DNA from: Boswellia sacra
Lineage: Eukaryota; Streptophyta; Magnoliopsida; Sapindales; Burseraceae
Reading direction: 5' to 3'
Assembly (NCBI GenBank): GCA_013180625.2
Contig: SNVD02011597.1
Span: 47,436-111,435, forward strand
Length of the DNA stretch: 64,000 bases
How positions within the stretch are numbered: position 1 is the stretch's first letter; every line of letters starts with the position of its first letter. The notes beneath the pieces were generated by a model. The model saw only the letters and a program-made list of their open reading frames with translations. It was not told the origin of the DNA and did no database searches. Shown piece after piece: positions 24,309 through 36,000 of this stretch. A program made the translations under genes and the position numbers.

Positions 24309-24754
24309 TGATGAGGAACGGGGTTCCTCAAGTTAACAGAAAGGTAGGGAGATGTAGACAGAGGAAAGGGGAGAAATAATAGAAGAAATTTAGGGAGAAA
24401 TAGAGTGAACTGAGCGAGGAGACAATCTTTTTACTAAAAGATAAAAAAACCATTAACAACCAAGTCTAAGAAATAAAATAACTAAAGACACTTATTTATA
24501 GTGCTGACAATCATAACTTAACTAGGAAATATGCTTCCATTAGGAAATATAATACTAATCTTAGTTAAACTAGAAAATACCAAAATTAAATCCTAAATAA
24601 AATAGTAAACTATTAATTAGAAAAATAACTCCAATTAGGATTACTCCCAATTTAGGAAGTCAAAATCCCTAATAAGAGTCAAAATCCCTAACTTATTAAA
24701 ATCCCTAAAATCAAAATTAAAATCCCTAATCTATTCCTAATTTGTCCTACATCA
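24309..24754 (-). repeat. LTR (5' in element orientation) of the 1.9 kb element
   Basis: 446 bp, includes a local 20-bp duplication (AATAAGAGTCAAAATCCCTA) absent from the other LTR. Confidence 0.93.
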
Positions 24755-27700
24755 CAAATACTCTTCAAATTGAATGGAAGGACCGGTAATGAAATGGAGA
24801 TTTGTCACGGTGCAGCTAACACTATGTGTGCCAATTTTTGGAGCAGTTACTATTGGCATGCAGAAGCTTGTGGATAACCAAATCAGAGAACACAGCATAC
24901 CCCACCAAGAAACTATTAAGGAAATCTGGAGGCCTTGCTATTTTTAATAAAAACCTTCACTCTGATGCCTAAACCACTTTGGAATTTCACTTATAGGAAT
25001 CACCATGCTAAATCTCTTTATTGATCTTTTTGGACGTCTCTCTCGACTTTAACATAACCTGTATCAGAAAACATAAAAAAGAAAAGTCATAACCTGTAAC
25101 AAATCATGCAGTGTTTAGAAAAATTTTCTCCTCTACATCCTCTAGCCCATCAAAACTTATTTAAAGTCTACCCATATATCTTTTTCAGAATCTCTGTCTA
25201 ATCTTTCTATTGCACTTCTCCATTCATTTGTGGTTCTACCAAACAAAAAGGAGCCCAAAACCTCAAGAGTTAATGGAACACCACTAGCATACCTTACAAC
25301 ACATTTAGATAGCTCTACATATGCTCCCCAAGGTTGATAGGTTTTAAAGGCTTTTAAACTAAGGAGTTGTAAAGCTTCATCATCATTTAGTTCATCAACT
25401 ATATACACTTCATCCACTTTATTTTTCAACAAATGTTCATCTCTCGACATTATTATAATCCTACTGCCTAAACCAAACCAATCAAGGCTTCCAGCTCATT
25501 TATTCAATTGTTCAGCATGAACCACATCATCTATAATAATAAGAACCTTTTTGTGTCATAATCTACGACTTATCTCATTCATCCCGTCATAGACATTCCA
25601 TATGTTGTTATATTCAGCCCGTAGAATTTGGGATAGAAGTTGATTTTGCAATGAAATCAAACCATCTTTCTCTGAAACTTCTCTAACATTAGCAAGAAAA
25701 CTACCACCTTCAAATTCATAAGAAATTAACCATAAACAACTCTTGCAATTGTTGTCTTACCTACTCCTCCCATTCCACAAATCCCACTCATGCGGACATC
25801 ATTAGGCCTTAGACCTATAGATAACCTAAGTTTCTTCAAACGTGCTCCTATTCCTACTAGACCCTCAACAGATATTAATTTTGTTGGGCCTACCTTTTGC
25901 GATATATCATTGACAATATCTCGAATAAATTCTAACTCATGCCTATAAAGTGAAAAATGACAATAAAAATTCGTTATTACAATATCAGATAACCAGTCAT
26001 CAAGATACTAATATTAACATCCACACATATTCATGGTAGCAATTGAATGCAATAACTTATGGAATGGCATCAGAGGAGGAAAGTTTAAATCAAAACGCTC
26101 AATTCTCAACTACAAATAGTTCAAGAGAAAGTTACAATGTTTATCATAGTGATAACTAAAAAACACTTATTAATAATTTTTTTTCTTTAATCTATCTAAA
26201 GATAATTTAGTAAAACGGTTCAAATAACTATTTTTTTAATTAATTTTGTCCAAAGGACTTCATTAAACTGCCGTTCAACAAGGATATTCTTGGTTCTCAA
26301 ACTCTATGAAGACTATGAAATCACTCCTCTGGGATTCATTTTTTCTTGGGTTTAAGGATTTTAAATTTTGGATGGGTTGTATTCATGTCCTTCGAACAAC
26401 TCATTTTGTGATTCTTCATTGATTAAGTTCTAGAACTTCTTATTTCTTTAATTGTACAGCCAGTGATAAATACGAACAATAATACTCTACAATTTAAACA
26501 ATACAATTTCTATATATATTGTTCTAGTACTGAAATTCAATGGCAGAAACAAATCCAAATATAGAAGTCTTCAAGACAATTTTATTCCCCGATATTGATC
26601 ACTTAGAACAGTGTTTTTATGTCTAAGCTTTTATAGTTATTTCTCCCGCCATAAAGTCTACCCCTCTCCCCCCACCCTAACATGGATTTGCTAGAATTAG
26701 CAATAAATGCTCAAATCAAAATTTCCATAACCTTAGTTCTTTTTGCCAAATACATGGCTATCCTGCTTACATCATTTCAAGAATCACAAATACATGTGAA
26801 TTTACTAGTTTATATAATTTAATCCCTAGCTCTTCTTGGGGAGGCTGCAGCCAAAAAATATTTAGAAAAATATAATGATTCCATTTTCCATAAAGAAGAA
26901 GAAAGAAATACTTAACCTATCCTTCGAATCCCATCCCGAGAGATTGGCCACCTCTGTCAAGGCATTCCTCCATTTTTGCACCTTTTCCGAATTTTTCCCA
27001 AAAGTTTCTTCATGCTTAGCAAAGGCAACCTGAAAGTTTCCTGTTTGCTTCCTGACCACCGATTGGATCCACATTGTAGAACCCTAGAATAAGCGTTTGA
27101 CCCTTTGTGTTCTTACATTCAACAATCTTAAGAAGCTCATCCAAGCACCAAGACGAGGAAGCATAGTTTGATGATAAAACTACAACCGAAAATCTTGAAT
27201 CTTCGATTGCTTGAAGGAGTTCAGGCGAAATGGGTTTTCCTTTCTCAAGTTCTTTGTCATCCTTAAATACATTAATCCCTTTTCCATCCAAAGCAGCATA
27301 GAGATGATAAGTGAAGTTCTTTTTAGTGTCCTCGCCTCTAAAACTTAGAAACACATCATACTTCCACTTAGAGGAAAACCAAGAGGAAACATCTGAAGAC
27401 ATTCTTTGGATGCTCATGGATCTTATAATCACAACTCCTTAGAAAATTAGGGAAGAAAAAAAAAAGACCCAAAAGACAAGCAAATCTGGCCAATCTCTGA
27501 TTAATCTCGTCTGTTTAATATTCATTATTTTGCTCTTAAAAAAATTAAAAACAAAAAAACCTAAAATTAAAAGAATTAAATAAACACCTAAAATAAAGCT
27601 AACCTGATCGATGGGAACAATAGCGTCGGAGAACTTAGAGCTTTGAGGATATTACAGCCACTGCAGTAGTAAAGCTTCAACTAAACGCTGCAGTCTTCAT

Positions 27701-28497
27701 GCACAGTAGAAAGAAAATGACAAGAAGTTTTGAGAAAAGACCTGGAAATTGGTTTTTAAAATGGCTGAAACTCACCCTTACCGTCCTCAGATTTTAAGGA
27801 CATAATCAAAACACCCTTAGTAAAATGATTTCAAAAAGTGGAAAGAGGGGATTGTGTTGCCCCCAAGGTTTGGCCTGTACCCTTTCGTCCCTGGCTTTCT
27901 CGAAATATGTGTACGCCGCTGAGGTTTCATTTCACCGTTACTAATTAACTGAGATAGGTTAAATATGTAATATTAAATTGCATAAAGTTTCAACTATTGA
28001 GACCTGAAGAGGAACTGAATTTTTTACTTAATCGAGCTGGATATAATAAGTTGCGTATAATTGATAACTTGAAACGAAAAAGCATAATTGAAAATTTGGA
28101 TATTTCCTTTTTTTAACTTAAATTTTATTGTATGAAAGTTAAAATAAAACAGAAGAATGAAAATTTTTGTCTTCAATTTTCCTTTGTTTTCCTCAATTTT
28201 CTAAGAAAACAAACAAAAAACCCCAACTCACAAGCAAAAAGGCTTTTCAACAAAAACTCATGAAGGTTCTCAGCTTCCCTCTCAACTGCAAAAGTAAAGC
28301 CTACTCTCTCGCATCGTCAGCATCAATCTTAACCTCAACACCTAATGAATCGAGAATACTTGTAGAACCAGCGAAACACCTAATGAACCCAAAAAATTTA
28401 GGACATCATGAAACACCCAATGAAACCCGTAAAACTTAGAACACTAGCACCATCCAATTCTACACCCATACCTCCGTATCCCTTCAGATGAACCCCT

Positions 28498-29145
28498 TGT
28501 TAAATTTGTCACTTTTCTAAAAGCTTAAACTTATAAATATGGGTTTAACATTAATATTTTAAGCCCTCTAATACGCTCCCTCATGTATAAGGGCCCCGTG
28601 CACTTGTTACGTGGACCAAATCAAGCCTCACATACCTCAGCAGGTCTTAGATAATTGTCAGCAAAGTTGTTTCTTTTTTTCTTCAAATCCAATGAAATTT
28701 TCTTACTTTATACATAGGTCGTCGATTCAACATAAAAAAAAGTTGGTTGAAATACCCATTTTTTTAATGTTTTCCAATAAAATGGTCAAATCATTTTATC
28801 GACATGAGTGTTTTATATCGAAAAAAAATTCTAATTATTCATTTTGAAAAACATTTCTATTCTATATTAACAGAGTAGTAGAAAGAGTACCATGCAGGTC
28901 TTACAAGTGGGTCAAAAACAACAACACTTTTTAATTAATTTTCACATGCCTCTGCGGGTCTTACAAGTGGATCAAACAACAACAATACTTTTTAATTAAT
29001 TTTTAAATAACACGGAGGGGATTCGAACCTGCGACCGTTGGGTCATTATGGCTTTGATACCATGTTAAGTTTGCCATTTTTCTAAAAGCTTAAGCTTGTA
29101 GATATGAGTTTAACATTAATACTTTAAACCCTTTAATACCCCTCA
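28498..29145 (-). mobile_element. TRIM-like element with about 85-bp LTRs
   Basis: Two similar direct copies (28498-28583 and 29063-29145) start TGTTAAATTTGYCA and end near CCTCA on the plus strand. Abutting the right copy is the minus-strand primer site TGGTATCAAAGCC (29062-29050). No coding capacity between them. Within the interior a 60-bp stretch (CAGGTCTTACAAGTGGGTC... and CGGGTCTTACAAGTGGATC...) is tandemly duplicated at about 28895-29005. AACCCC occurs near both ends, but offset by 1-2 bp, so the target duplication is not certain. Confidence 0.55.
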
Positions 29146-29283
29146 ACAACCCCAATCCCACCACCTTCAAACCTAACTATGTTTCTTTACATCCACACTC
29201 AACACACACATACACAGAGACATAGATGCCCTCCATAACACACTCAATTGTCCTAAAAAGCAAAAAGCAAGAGGAAGCCAACC

Positions 29284-29505
29284 ATGGCTAACATGATCAT
29301 GGCGTCCTCCAATGCCAAACCCCCCATTTCACCAATTTCCTCCTCTACTAGACCCAAAATCCAAATCCCCCAACTCTCTCTCCCCAAAATCTCAACGCAA
29401 AAACTCCAGCTCATCTCACACTCTTCCTCCAGTCTAAAATCCATCTCTCTTCTCGCTATCACCTCTTTGACCTTTGATTTCAACCTAACCCTGCTCATCA
29501 CCTAA
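29284..29505 (+). pseudogene. ATPG fragment (nuclear gene for chloroplast ATP synthase CFo b' subunit)
   Basis: The peptide MANMIMASSNAKPP...RPKIQIPQLSLPK...SSLKSISLLAITSL matches the transit-peptide region of plant ATPG (CFo subunit II, b'). It then jumps to FDFNLTLLIT, the start of the mature N-terminal segment (normally FDFNLTLPI), with the thylakoid-transfer part between them missing. It stops right after. Untranslated-leader-like sequence precedes the ATG. The functional protein has over 200 residues and the rest is absent. Its setting between inverted-repeat-like ends suggests DNA capture by a Mutator-like element. Confidence 0.75.
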
Positions 29506-30027
29506 AACTAAGAATGGAATCCATAGCAAAGAGATTTGGACAAGTTATAATAAGGATCAAATGCATGATTGGTAGCAGTGGTGGCAAGAACGTGACAATG
29601 CAGGGGAGCAACAGTTGCAAGGACATGGCAGTGTTGGAAAGTAGTGAGTTGGAGACTGCTAGGATTGGGGTTGAGGGTGAAGAAGAAGGAAACAAGCAAA
29701 GGAAGAAAAGAGGGAGAGGAGGCAGAGAGGATGGTATCGACAGTGGAGAGGAAAGGAGAGAGAAATGTGGTAGATGGGAGGGTGAGGAGGAAGAGAGGAA
29801 GAGGCAACGATCTGCTTCTTCATTATTTGTTTCTATTTTTGTGTTATAAATTTAATTTATTATTTGATTCAAAGGCATTTTGTCTATTTGTTATATGATA
29901 TGGTCAAAATCACAGTTAACATCAATTTTCCATTAAAATTAACAGCGGTTGCAAACCTAAAGGGCCAAATCATATATTTTTAAAACTCCAAAGACAAAAG
30001 AGAATTACGCCTAACTTCAGTGGAAAA

Positions 30028-30990
30028 ATTATAATAATCCCTTAAAGAAATTCACTCCTAGCTTCAATTTAATTTTTAAATATGCTAAATTATCCATGCT
30101 TATTTTATAGACAAAATAGTAGTTCTTTATTAGAGAAGAAAAAAGCAACCAATTTTTTTTTAAAATTTGATTGGTTTTACATTTTAATTTTTTTGTTTTG
30201 TTATCTAAATTAAGTAAAAAGTAAAATTTTAATTCCAATATGATGTGATCAAGAATCCCATATCGCTCTCGTGTCTCGATGCAGTGCTATTTAAATGGGG
30301 CAACAAGGCTTTACTTAGTAAAAGCGTTTTGAGCCCGAATTCCAAAAACAAAATTGTGAGGCTCAGTAGTGCGAAAGCGAACAATATCTCTTAACCTATT
30401 CACAACGCGTTATCAACACACGATCGCAATAAGGGAGTGTTTTGTGAAGAATAAAGGATCCCACATTGCTCTCGTTGTTGAACACTTAAATATGTATCTT
30501 TAATAAGAGTTTAATTCATCATATTGCATTAATAGTGTCATTAAATTTCTCAACTTAAGTATATTTATAGTCTTTGCATCTTTTGAATTAACATCATCAT
30601 AATTTTGGTTTTTGTTATAGGTTCGGTAAAATAGACATAACTTTCTATTTATAGATCAGAATGGTACAAATCTCAATTTATTAGAAAGCTAATTAAATTA
30701 TCTATAAGGTGTATTTCACAAGTATCATCAAATTCGGGCTCTTAGTGGACCAAAAATGGGCTTGAAGTTAACCCATCTATAGCTTCGGCCCAGCCTGACC
30801 ATACCTCCGTATTTTGACCATATCTCTTGATATTCATATCCAAATCATATGAATCAAGATTTTCTAGAAAGCTGAGAGAAATATCTACAACTTTCATGAA
30901 GACATGTGATCAAAATTCTAAATAATTTAGTGCCAAAATCAGTGGTCAAAGTTGATGCACATGATGATCCAAATTGTCAATAAGATATTT
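30028..30990. other. Intergenic, retroelement-like, no gene
   Basis: Contains two related strings, AAGAATCCCATATCGCTCTCG (about 30250) and AAGGATCCCACATTGCTCTCG (about 30455), typical of LTR starts in plants, with TATTTAAATGGGG after the first. This may be an old small LTR element, but I could not pair its ends. No coding signal. Confidence 0.4.
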
Positions 30991-33900
30991 TACAATTATC
31001 CCTTTGTAATTTGACAAGTTTGCCCCTGAATGTATCTATAAATAGAGGTACCTTGTTACCTATTAGAGTATCTTGGCCTTGGTTGGGATCTCTTGTTATT
31101 GTGTTTTTCTCTCTTGTGTTTTTATGTTATTAATAAATCTTCTTTTTCTTGCAATTTGTTTTCTTTCTTTCATAATATCTTACTAAATTCTCTTTTGCTA
31201 AGGTGAAAGGGTAAAATCCTTGATATGAGAATAAGGAATCTTTTGATACATGCTTAATAATCATAATCTTTTGTTATTTATTTTATATGATTTATATTTA
31301 TTTCCCTAATCAATCTTGACACCACTCGTAAAGTGGAGGTCTTGATCCATTATAGACAATCCTTGGCACATCAAATGCTTGGATCCTTTCTAGATGTCGT
31401 ATGGTTCTTCCTTACTAATATAAGTCTAGTTGAAAACATTGATTTGTTGTACACATATGATAGTTGGCACATTAGATGCTTGAAACCATTAACAAGAAGT
31501 GGTATAAAAATTGATAACGAAACAAATATAATTCATATAACTAAAATGGGCTTAAATGACATACCTTTCGATTTGAACCTCCTTGATGTATAGATTCCAA
31601 TTGAGTTATAATTGGATTGTTTATCTTTATTTGATATATCAAGGGCGGATCCCATAACCTTAGCTTTCATTATTATTATGTTAAATCTTCTTGCTTGTGT
31701 ATTTTAAGTATTCTTGTTTATTGATTATAAACTTTTTCCTTCACTTGCTATGATAGGTTTTACCTCCTATTTTTATAGATGGTTTTACCACCTTTTGTTT
31801 TTGTTTTACATTTGAATGGTCGGTAGTACTGCCTACCATCTTTACTTATATTTGTTGATATTATCTTGTCATTTCTTTGAATTATTCATATCATATTTCT
31901 TGTTCTATAGTTTTTATCGCTAAATCTCCTTCCTCATGGATCAACCCCAGTCTTGCCAGGTTTATGACTTCGATACTCCTATATTTGGGAGATAATCCTT
32001 TTTTGGATGTGTCAAGATTTTGACGTCGTTGGCAGGAAAGGTAAAATTTGACATGCAAAATTGTAAGTATTCTCTTTTCTCTTTTTTAGATCTTAATTTT
32101 TCTTTTTGTGTGCTCATCTCTTCTTTCATTTTCTCTTTGGAAATTGCATGAAAATTTGATCACACACATCTAGTTAGGAAAACATCATTTTTCTTAGAAA
32201 ACATGGCCGACAATCAAGTGGAAAGGTTCACGGACGAAGGGGACAATCTTTCCCAACAAAATGACAAAAACCAACCAAGAACCCTTAAAGATTACATGAA
32301 TTCGGTAAGAACTAGTACACCATCTTGTGTAATTTCTCCTCCTGATGCAATCCATTTCAATTTCAAATCGAGTTTCGTTCGACTTTTACCAACCTTTCAT
32401 GGCCTTGATATGGAGAACCGATATTCGCACTCAAAAATCTTTGAAGAGGTGTGTAACTCCTACAGTGACCCAAATTGTAAACACCATTAGATTAAAGCTT
32501 TTTCCTTTTTCTTTAAAAGACAAAGCTAGAACATGGCTAAAAAATTTGAGGTCAAGTTCCATCAGTTCATGGGATAAGATAAAACAATAATTTTTGAAAA
32601 AAAATCTTCCTACCCATAGAACAAATTCTCTTAAAAGATAAATCACCACCTTCACTCAAAAACAAGGAGAAACCCTTTACCAATGTTGGGATAGGTATAA
32701 AAAATTACTTAATACCTGTCCTCACCACATGGTTTTGAAACTTGGAGAATAGGTGCACACTTCTATGAATGGTTAACACCTCAAGATAGGCAACTAGTGA
32801 AACTAACGTGTAACGGACAATTTGGAGATAAAGATCCTGATGAAGCAATTGACTACCAAGATTCATTAGCAGACAAAGCCCAAAATTGGGACACTGCTAG
32901 CACCTATGAGGTACCAAGCAAAGCCCCACCCTCGACATCCCTAAATTAGGGAAGACCATGACCTTCAAGCCAAATATGTATCCCTAGCTAGAAAAGTCGA
33001 GGCTTTAGAAATGAAAAAGAGTGGTCAATTGAATTTTACACAAGAAATTGTCTGTCACATTTGTAATGATAATGACCATCCTACTAATGAGTGTCCAACT
33101 TTGCCTGCCTTTAAGGAATGTCTCCATTAACAAGCCAATGCCTTGAACACTTTCAAAAAGCCAAATCACAATCTATACTCACGAACCTACCATCCCGATT
33201 GGAGAAATCATCCAAATTTTAGTTGAAAAAATGACAATCATGCATAATCTTCACAAGTCCCTTTTCAAACACATCAAAATTTTTAAAATTATCATGATCA
33301 TGCATATGCTCCTCCTCCTCGGAAGGACCTTGAAGAGATATTGCATTCATTCATTACAAAGCAAGAGACTTTCAATTGTCAAACTGCTCAAACATTAGCA
33401 AATTTGTTAGACACTCTTGCAAAATTTGAATCCACATTTAGCATCCAAGAAAAAGAAAAATTTCCTTCCCAAACATTGCAAAATTCCAAAGATCAATCTA
33501 ATTCAGGTGTGAGCAGCTCAAACAGTCATTACATTGATCAAGCCAAATCAGTCATGACCCTTCGCAATGGTAAGATTATAGAAAAACACATTTTTAAACC
33601 TTATGAGAAAAAAGATGAATTCATCTATAAGGATAAGGAAGAGGTTTAACCAACACCAAGCGAAGAAGGAATCAAATCCCCACATGTGCCTCCATTTCCT
33701 CAAGCGTTAACTACACAAAAGAAGCCAACTCATAATTCTGAAATCTTTGCAATTTTCAAACAGGTAAAGGTCAACATTCCCCTATTAGATGTGATCAAAC
33801 AGATACCTTCTTATACCAAATTTTTGAAAGATTTGTGCATTGTGAAAAGAAAATTGAATGTGAAAAAGAAGGCGTTTCTAGCGGAGCAAGTAAGTGTTAT

Positions 33901-34363
33901 TCTTTAAAACAATAATACAGTGAAATATAAGGATCCGCGATGTCCTACAATTTCATGTATTATTAGAGATCATAAAATTGAACAAGCTTTACTTGATCTT
34001 GGTACTAGCGTGAATTTGCTTCCATGCTCGATTTTTTAGAAACTCAATCTAGGTGAGTTAAAACCGACTTCTGTGACTTTTTTACTTGCCGATAGATTAA
34101 TTAAAGTCCAAGAGGAGTAGTAGAAGATATGTTAGTACAAGTCGATAAATTCATTTACCCATTGGATTTTATCGTCTTGGACACACAACCAGTGGAAGTA
34201 TGCAATTCAATTTTTTGTTATTTTAGGGTCCATTTTTAGCTACCTCTAATGCTTTGATTAATTGCATGAATGGAGTCATGAAGCTATCATTCGGGAATAT
34301 GACATTAGAACTTAATGTTTTTAATATGTGCAAACAACCACATGAAGAAGATGATGAAATTGA
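30990..34363 (+). mobile_element. Athila-type Gypsy fragment (5' LTR region, gag, protease)
   Basis: Left limit uncertain; it may start nearer 30500. An LTR-like region ends at TGTGTCA 32014. It is followed by a decayed Asp-tRNA-type primer site (32019-32036), then gag and protease relics, and is cut at 34363 by a CACTA terminus. No RT, integrase or 3' LTR remains in the window. It differs from the 55-63 kb Athila element in sequence but has the same domain style. Confidence 0.7.
32203..34110 (+). pseudogene. Athila-type gag and protease relic
   Basis: Begins ATG 32203 (MADNQVERFTDEGDN). Recognisable gag core: LLPTFHGLDMENRYSH, IRLKLFPFSLKDKARTWLKN and CWDRYK-like remains. A CCHC knuckle reads CHICNDNDHPTNEC near 33055. 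Then come KVNIPLLDVIKQIPSYTKFLKDLC near 33765 and a protease motif ALLDLGTSVNLLP near 33985. Several frameshifts and TAA/TAG stops (32488, 32587, 33647, 33905) break it. Confidence 0.8.
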
Positions 34364-36000
34364 CACTACTACAAAAACACTCATCAATGAGTGTTGAAAT
34401 GGGACAATGATGACAGTTTGAAACCCTCATCTATGCGTCTGACATCGTAGGGGTGCTTCAAAATGATGACAGTTTCAAACACTCATCTTTTTGCACATAT
34501 ACGATGACAGTTTTTAAAACAACTGTGATTGTTTTATGTTTAAAGTGTCTTCATAGTGCAGATGCAATGACAACTTTTTCTAGACAACACTCATCTTTGT
34601 AAAATTAAAATGTTTATATAATGACAATATTGTTGTTTACAACCGTCATCTTATAAATTTTTTTGTTAAAAAAATTAAATTATTTTTTAAAAATATCATA
34701 GATGCTGCTCTAATTTATATATTAGATATTGAAACTCATAGGTATATAGAGAACAAATCCATAAATCTAAATTAATAGCCACAAGTGTATAAATCCACAT
34801 ATCTATATACAAATTTCATTACAACCAAAAGTAAACAACAAAACCTTCAAAGTAAAGTAGTGCTTAATCAACAAGAATGATTCCTTTGAAAAAATTGCAA
34901 AATTATAGTACTTTCACCATGATTCCTTCCAAAAACTACAAAACAATAAGACCTTTTTACCAAACAAATAATAAAACAACAACAAGAAAAAAAAAATAAA
35001 AGAGTGAAGAAAAAATATATGGTTAGTAACTATCGTATAAAAATTATAATAAAAAAAAAGAAATATATAATTGCAAAAAGTAGCTAGATTTACCTGTTGC
35101 ATGGTATTGAAGTCATAACAGACATGATTTCTTTCAAAAAGATACAAAATGTAGCACTTTCACTATGACTCCTTCAAAATATTTTGCAACCAAAATTATC
35201 TGTAATTCAAACAAAAAATTAAGAAGATATATGAATCACCAAAATTCACTAGTATAATATCAAATTATTAATAATATACATACCATATACTATTATAAGT
35301 AAAACAAAACTTCCATAGATACTCCGCCCAGTCGCATCTAATCTCATCAATCGCTTCTTAGTCATAACTTTCTGTTCTAGCAAACTATAAACATAAAATC
35401 ATAATTTTAAAGATTACATCTACATATGGATGGTTTCAATTTAAACACAAATCTGAAATTACCTTATTCTCAAAAAATCCATTAAGAATCAGTAACAATC
35501 TCCTTCATATATGCCAAAACATAGTATCCACACTCAACATTTTTTGGTTGTCGAGGGCACTACACAACAAGGTATATAATTAGAATATTTAAAAATAATA
35601 TCTCTCAACAAAATGCAACAAATTAATGTCTCAGTAAAATAAGTTTTAAAGAGACATAAGATTTCATACGTAACTTAGTTTAGCAAAAGCACACAATAAT
35701 GTTGAGTTGATGTAATTAAAATGATAGAAGAAAGAAACAGTACCTTTGATGCAAGTTCGAACTCGTAAATTCCTTTGCAATTCTGCACTATTTAAGGAAA
35801 GATTATAAATTAAATTGTAAATTTCCTCACAACGCCTTAAAAAAATGTGACCACTTGACTACACCTTAATCTTATGAGAAACATGGCATATATGTCGAGC
35901 ATAGTATGCATTTTTATCTAGTCATAGGTTCAACAACAAAATTAGAAGTGTAAATAACAACAAAATTAGAAATGTAAATAATCAATTAAAGTAATAATTT
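34364..36000 (-). mobile_element. CACTA element end with Ulp1-like gene relic (one terminus found)
   Basis: The sequence CACTACTACAAAAACAC at 34364 is a canonical CACTA terminus. It is followed by subterminal repeats of GATGACAGTTTNAAAC (about 34409, 34463, 34503 and degenerate copies to 34620). Inward, on the minus strand, is a Ulp1-type protease relic, a gene often carried by plant CACTA elements. I did not find the matching right terminus, so the end given is only the extent of recognised content. Confidence 0.6.
35295..35580 (-). pseudogene. Ulp1/C48-like cysteine protease relic
   Basis: The minus-strand peptide CPRQPKNVECGYYVLAYMKE (about 35560-35500) matches the Cys-containing end of plant Ulp1-like proteases (CPxQxxxxECGYYVMxYM). 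A further exon-like stretch reads DEIRCDWAEYLWKF at about 35345-35303, the usual C-terminal piece, preceded by a TAA. The catalytic His/Asp part was not identified upstream. In plants such domains are common in transposon-encoded proteins. Confidence 0.6.

Larger units (their letters stand above)
22858..24754 (-). mobile_element. Non-autonomous 1.9 kb LTR retrotransposon inside a TNL relic
   Basis: LTRs TGATGAGG...TACATCA at 22858-23284 and 24309-24754 surround about 1.0 kb with no gag or pol domain. A perfect 5-bp duplication CAAAT flanks it (22853-22857, 24755-24759). Orientation is minus: the Met-tRNA-type primer site (TGATATCAGAGC on the minus strand, 24306-24295) abuts the right LTR, and a purine tract (GCGGAGGAGAAT) abuts the left one. 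The LTRs differ at roughly 8-9 sites plus a 20-bp duplication, so it is younger than the Copia element at 11-16 kb. The paralogous block at about 43012 reads CCCAAATACTC without the element, a natural empty site. Confidence 0.95.
22584..27432 (-). pseudogene. TNL resistance-gene relic, copy A (TIR, NBS, C-terminal domain)
   Basis: The TIR exon at 27432-26917 reads KWKYDVFLSFRGEDTKKNF, PELLQAIEDSRFSVVVLSS and SWCLDELLKI, then a frameshift at about 27070 precedes VVRKQTGNFQVAFAKHEE. The NBS exon starts at 25944 after a TATAG acceptor and has the P-loop GMGGVGKTT. A frameshift directly follows (VVYG), then broken SRDEHLL and GVPLTLEVLGSF. The rest of NBS and the early LRRs are deleted near 25090-25110, where it joins the post-LRR (C-JID-type) exon (25075-24755). 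That exon continues at 22857-22584 across an inserted LTR element. ATG choice (27432, 27417 or 27402) is uncertain. Not functional. Confidence 0.85.
27845..30018. mobile_element. Candidate Pack-MULE (Mutator-like) with captured gene fragment
   Basis: The left end (about 27845-27960) and the inverted right end (about 29930-30018) share an imperfect TIR pattern of the type TTTgTC..TGG..TTT..AAATAT..GGTTT..CCG..GTTAA. Possible 9-bp duplications AGTGGAAAG (27836-27844) and AGTGGAAAA (30019-30027) flank it with one mismatch. Inside lie an ATPG fragment and a small TRIM-like element; no transposase is seen. The TIR similarity is weak, so the boundaries are provisional. Confidence 0.4.

Noticed and set aside
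29010..29062. tRNA gene
   Set aside because: The minus strand has a T-arm-like B-box, but no A-box with correct spacing, anticodon stem or acceptor pairing could be drawn.
29508..29898. Basic or Ser-rich frames downstream of the ATPG fragment
   Set aside because: Purine-rich composition on one strand produces open frames; no recognisable protein and no splice context.
30241..30470. Pair of similar AAGRATCCCAYATYGCTCTCG strings as LTRs
   Set aside because: Only about 20 bp of similarity, no primer site or purine tract that I could place; kept only as a note.
31333..31593. 86-codon frame upstream of the Athila gag relic
   Set aside because: Lies in the LTR/leader part of the Gypsy fragment, resembles no known protein, and is bounded by AT-rich DNA; probably chance.
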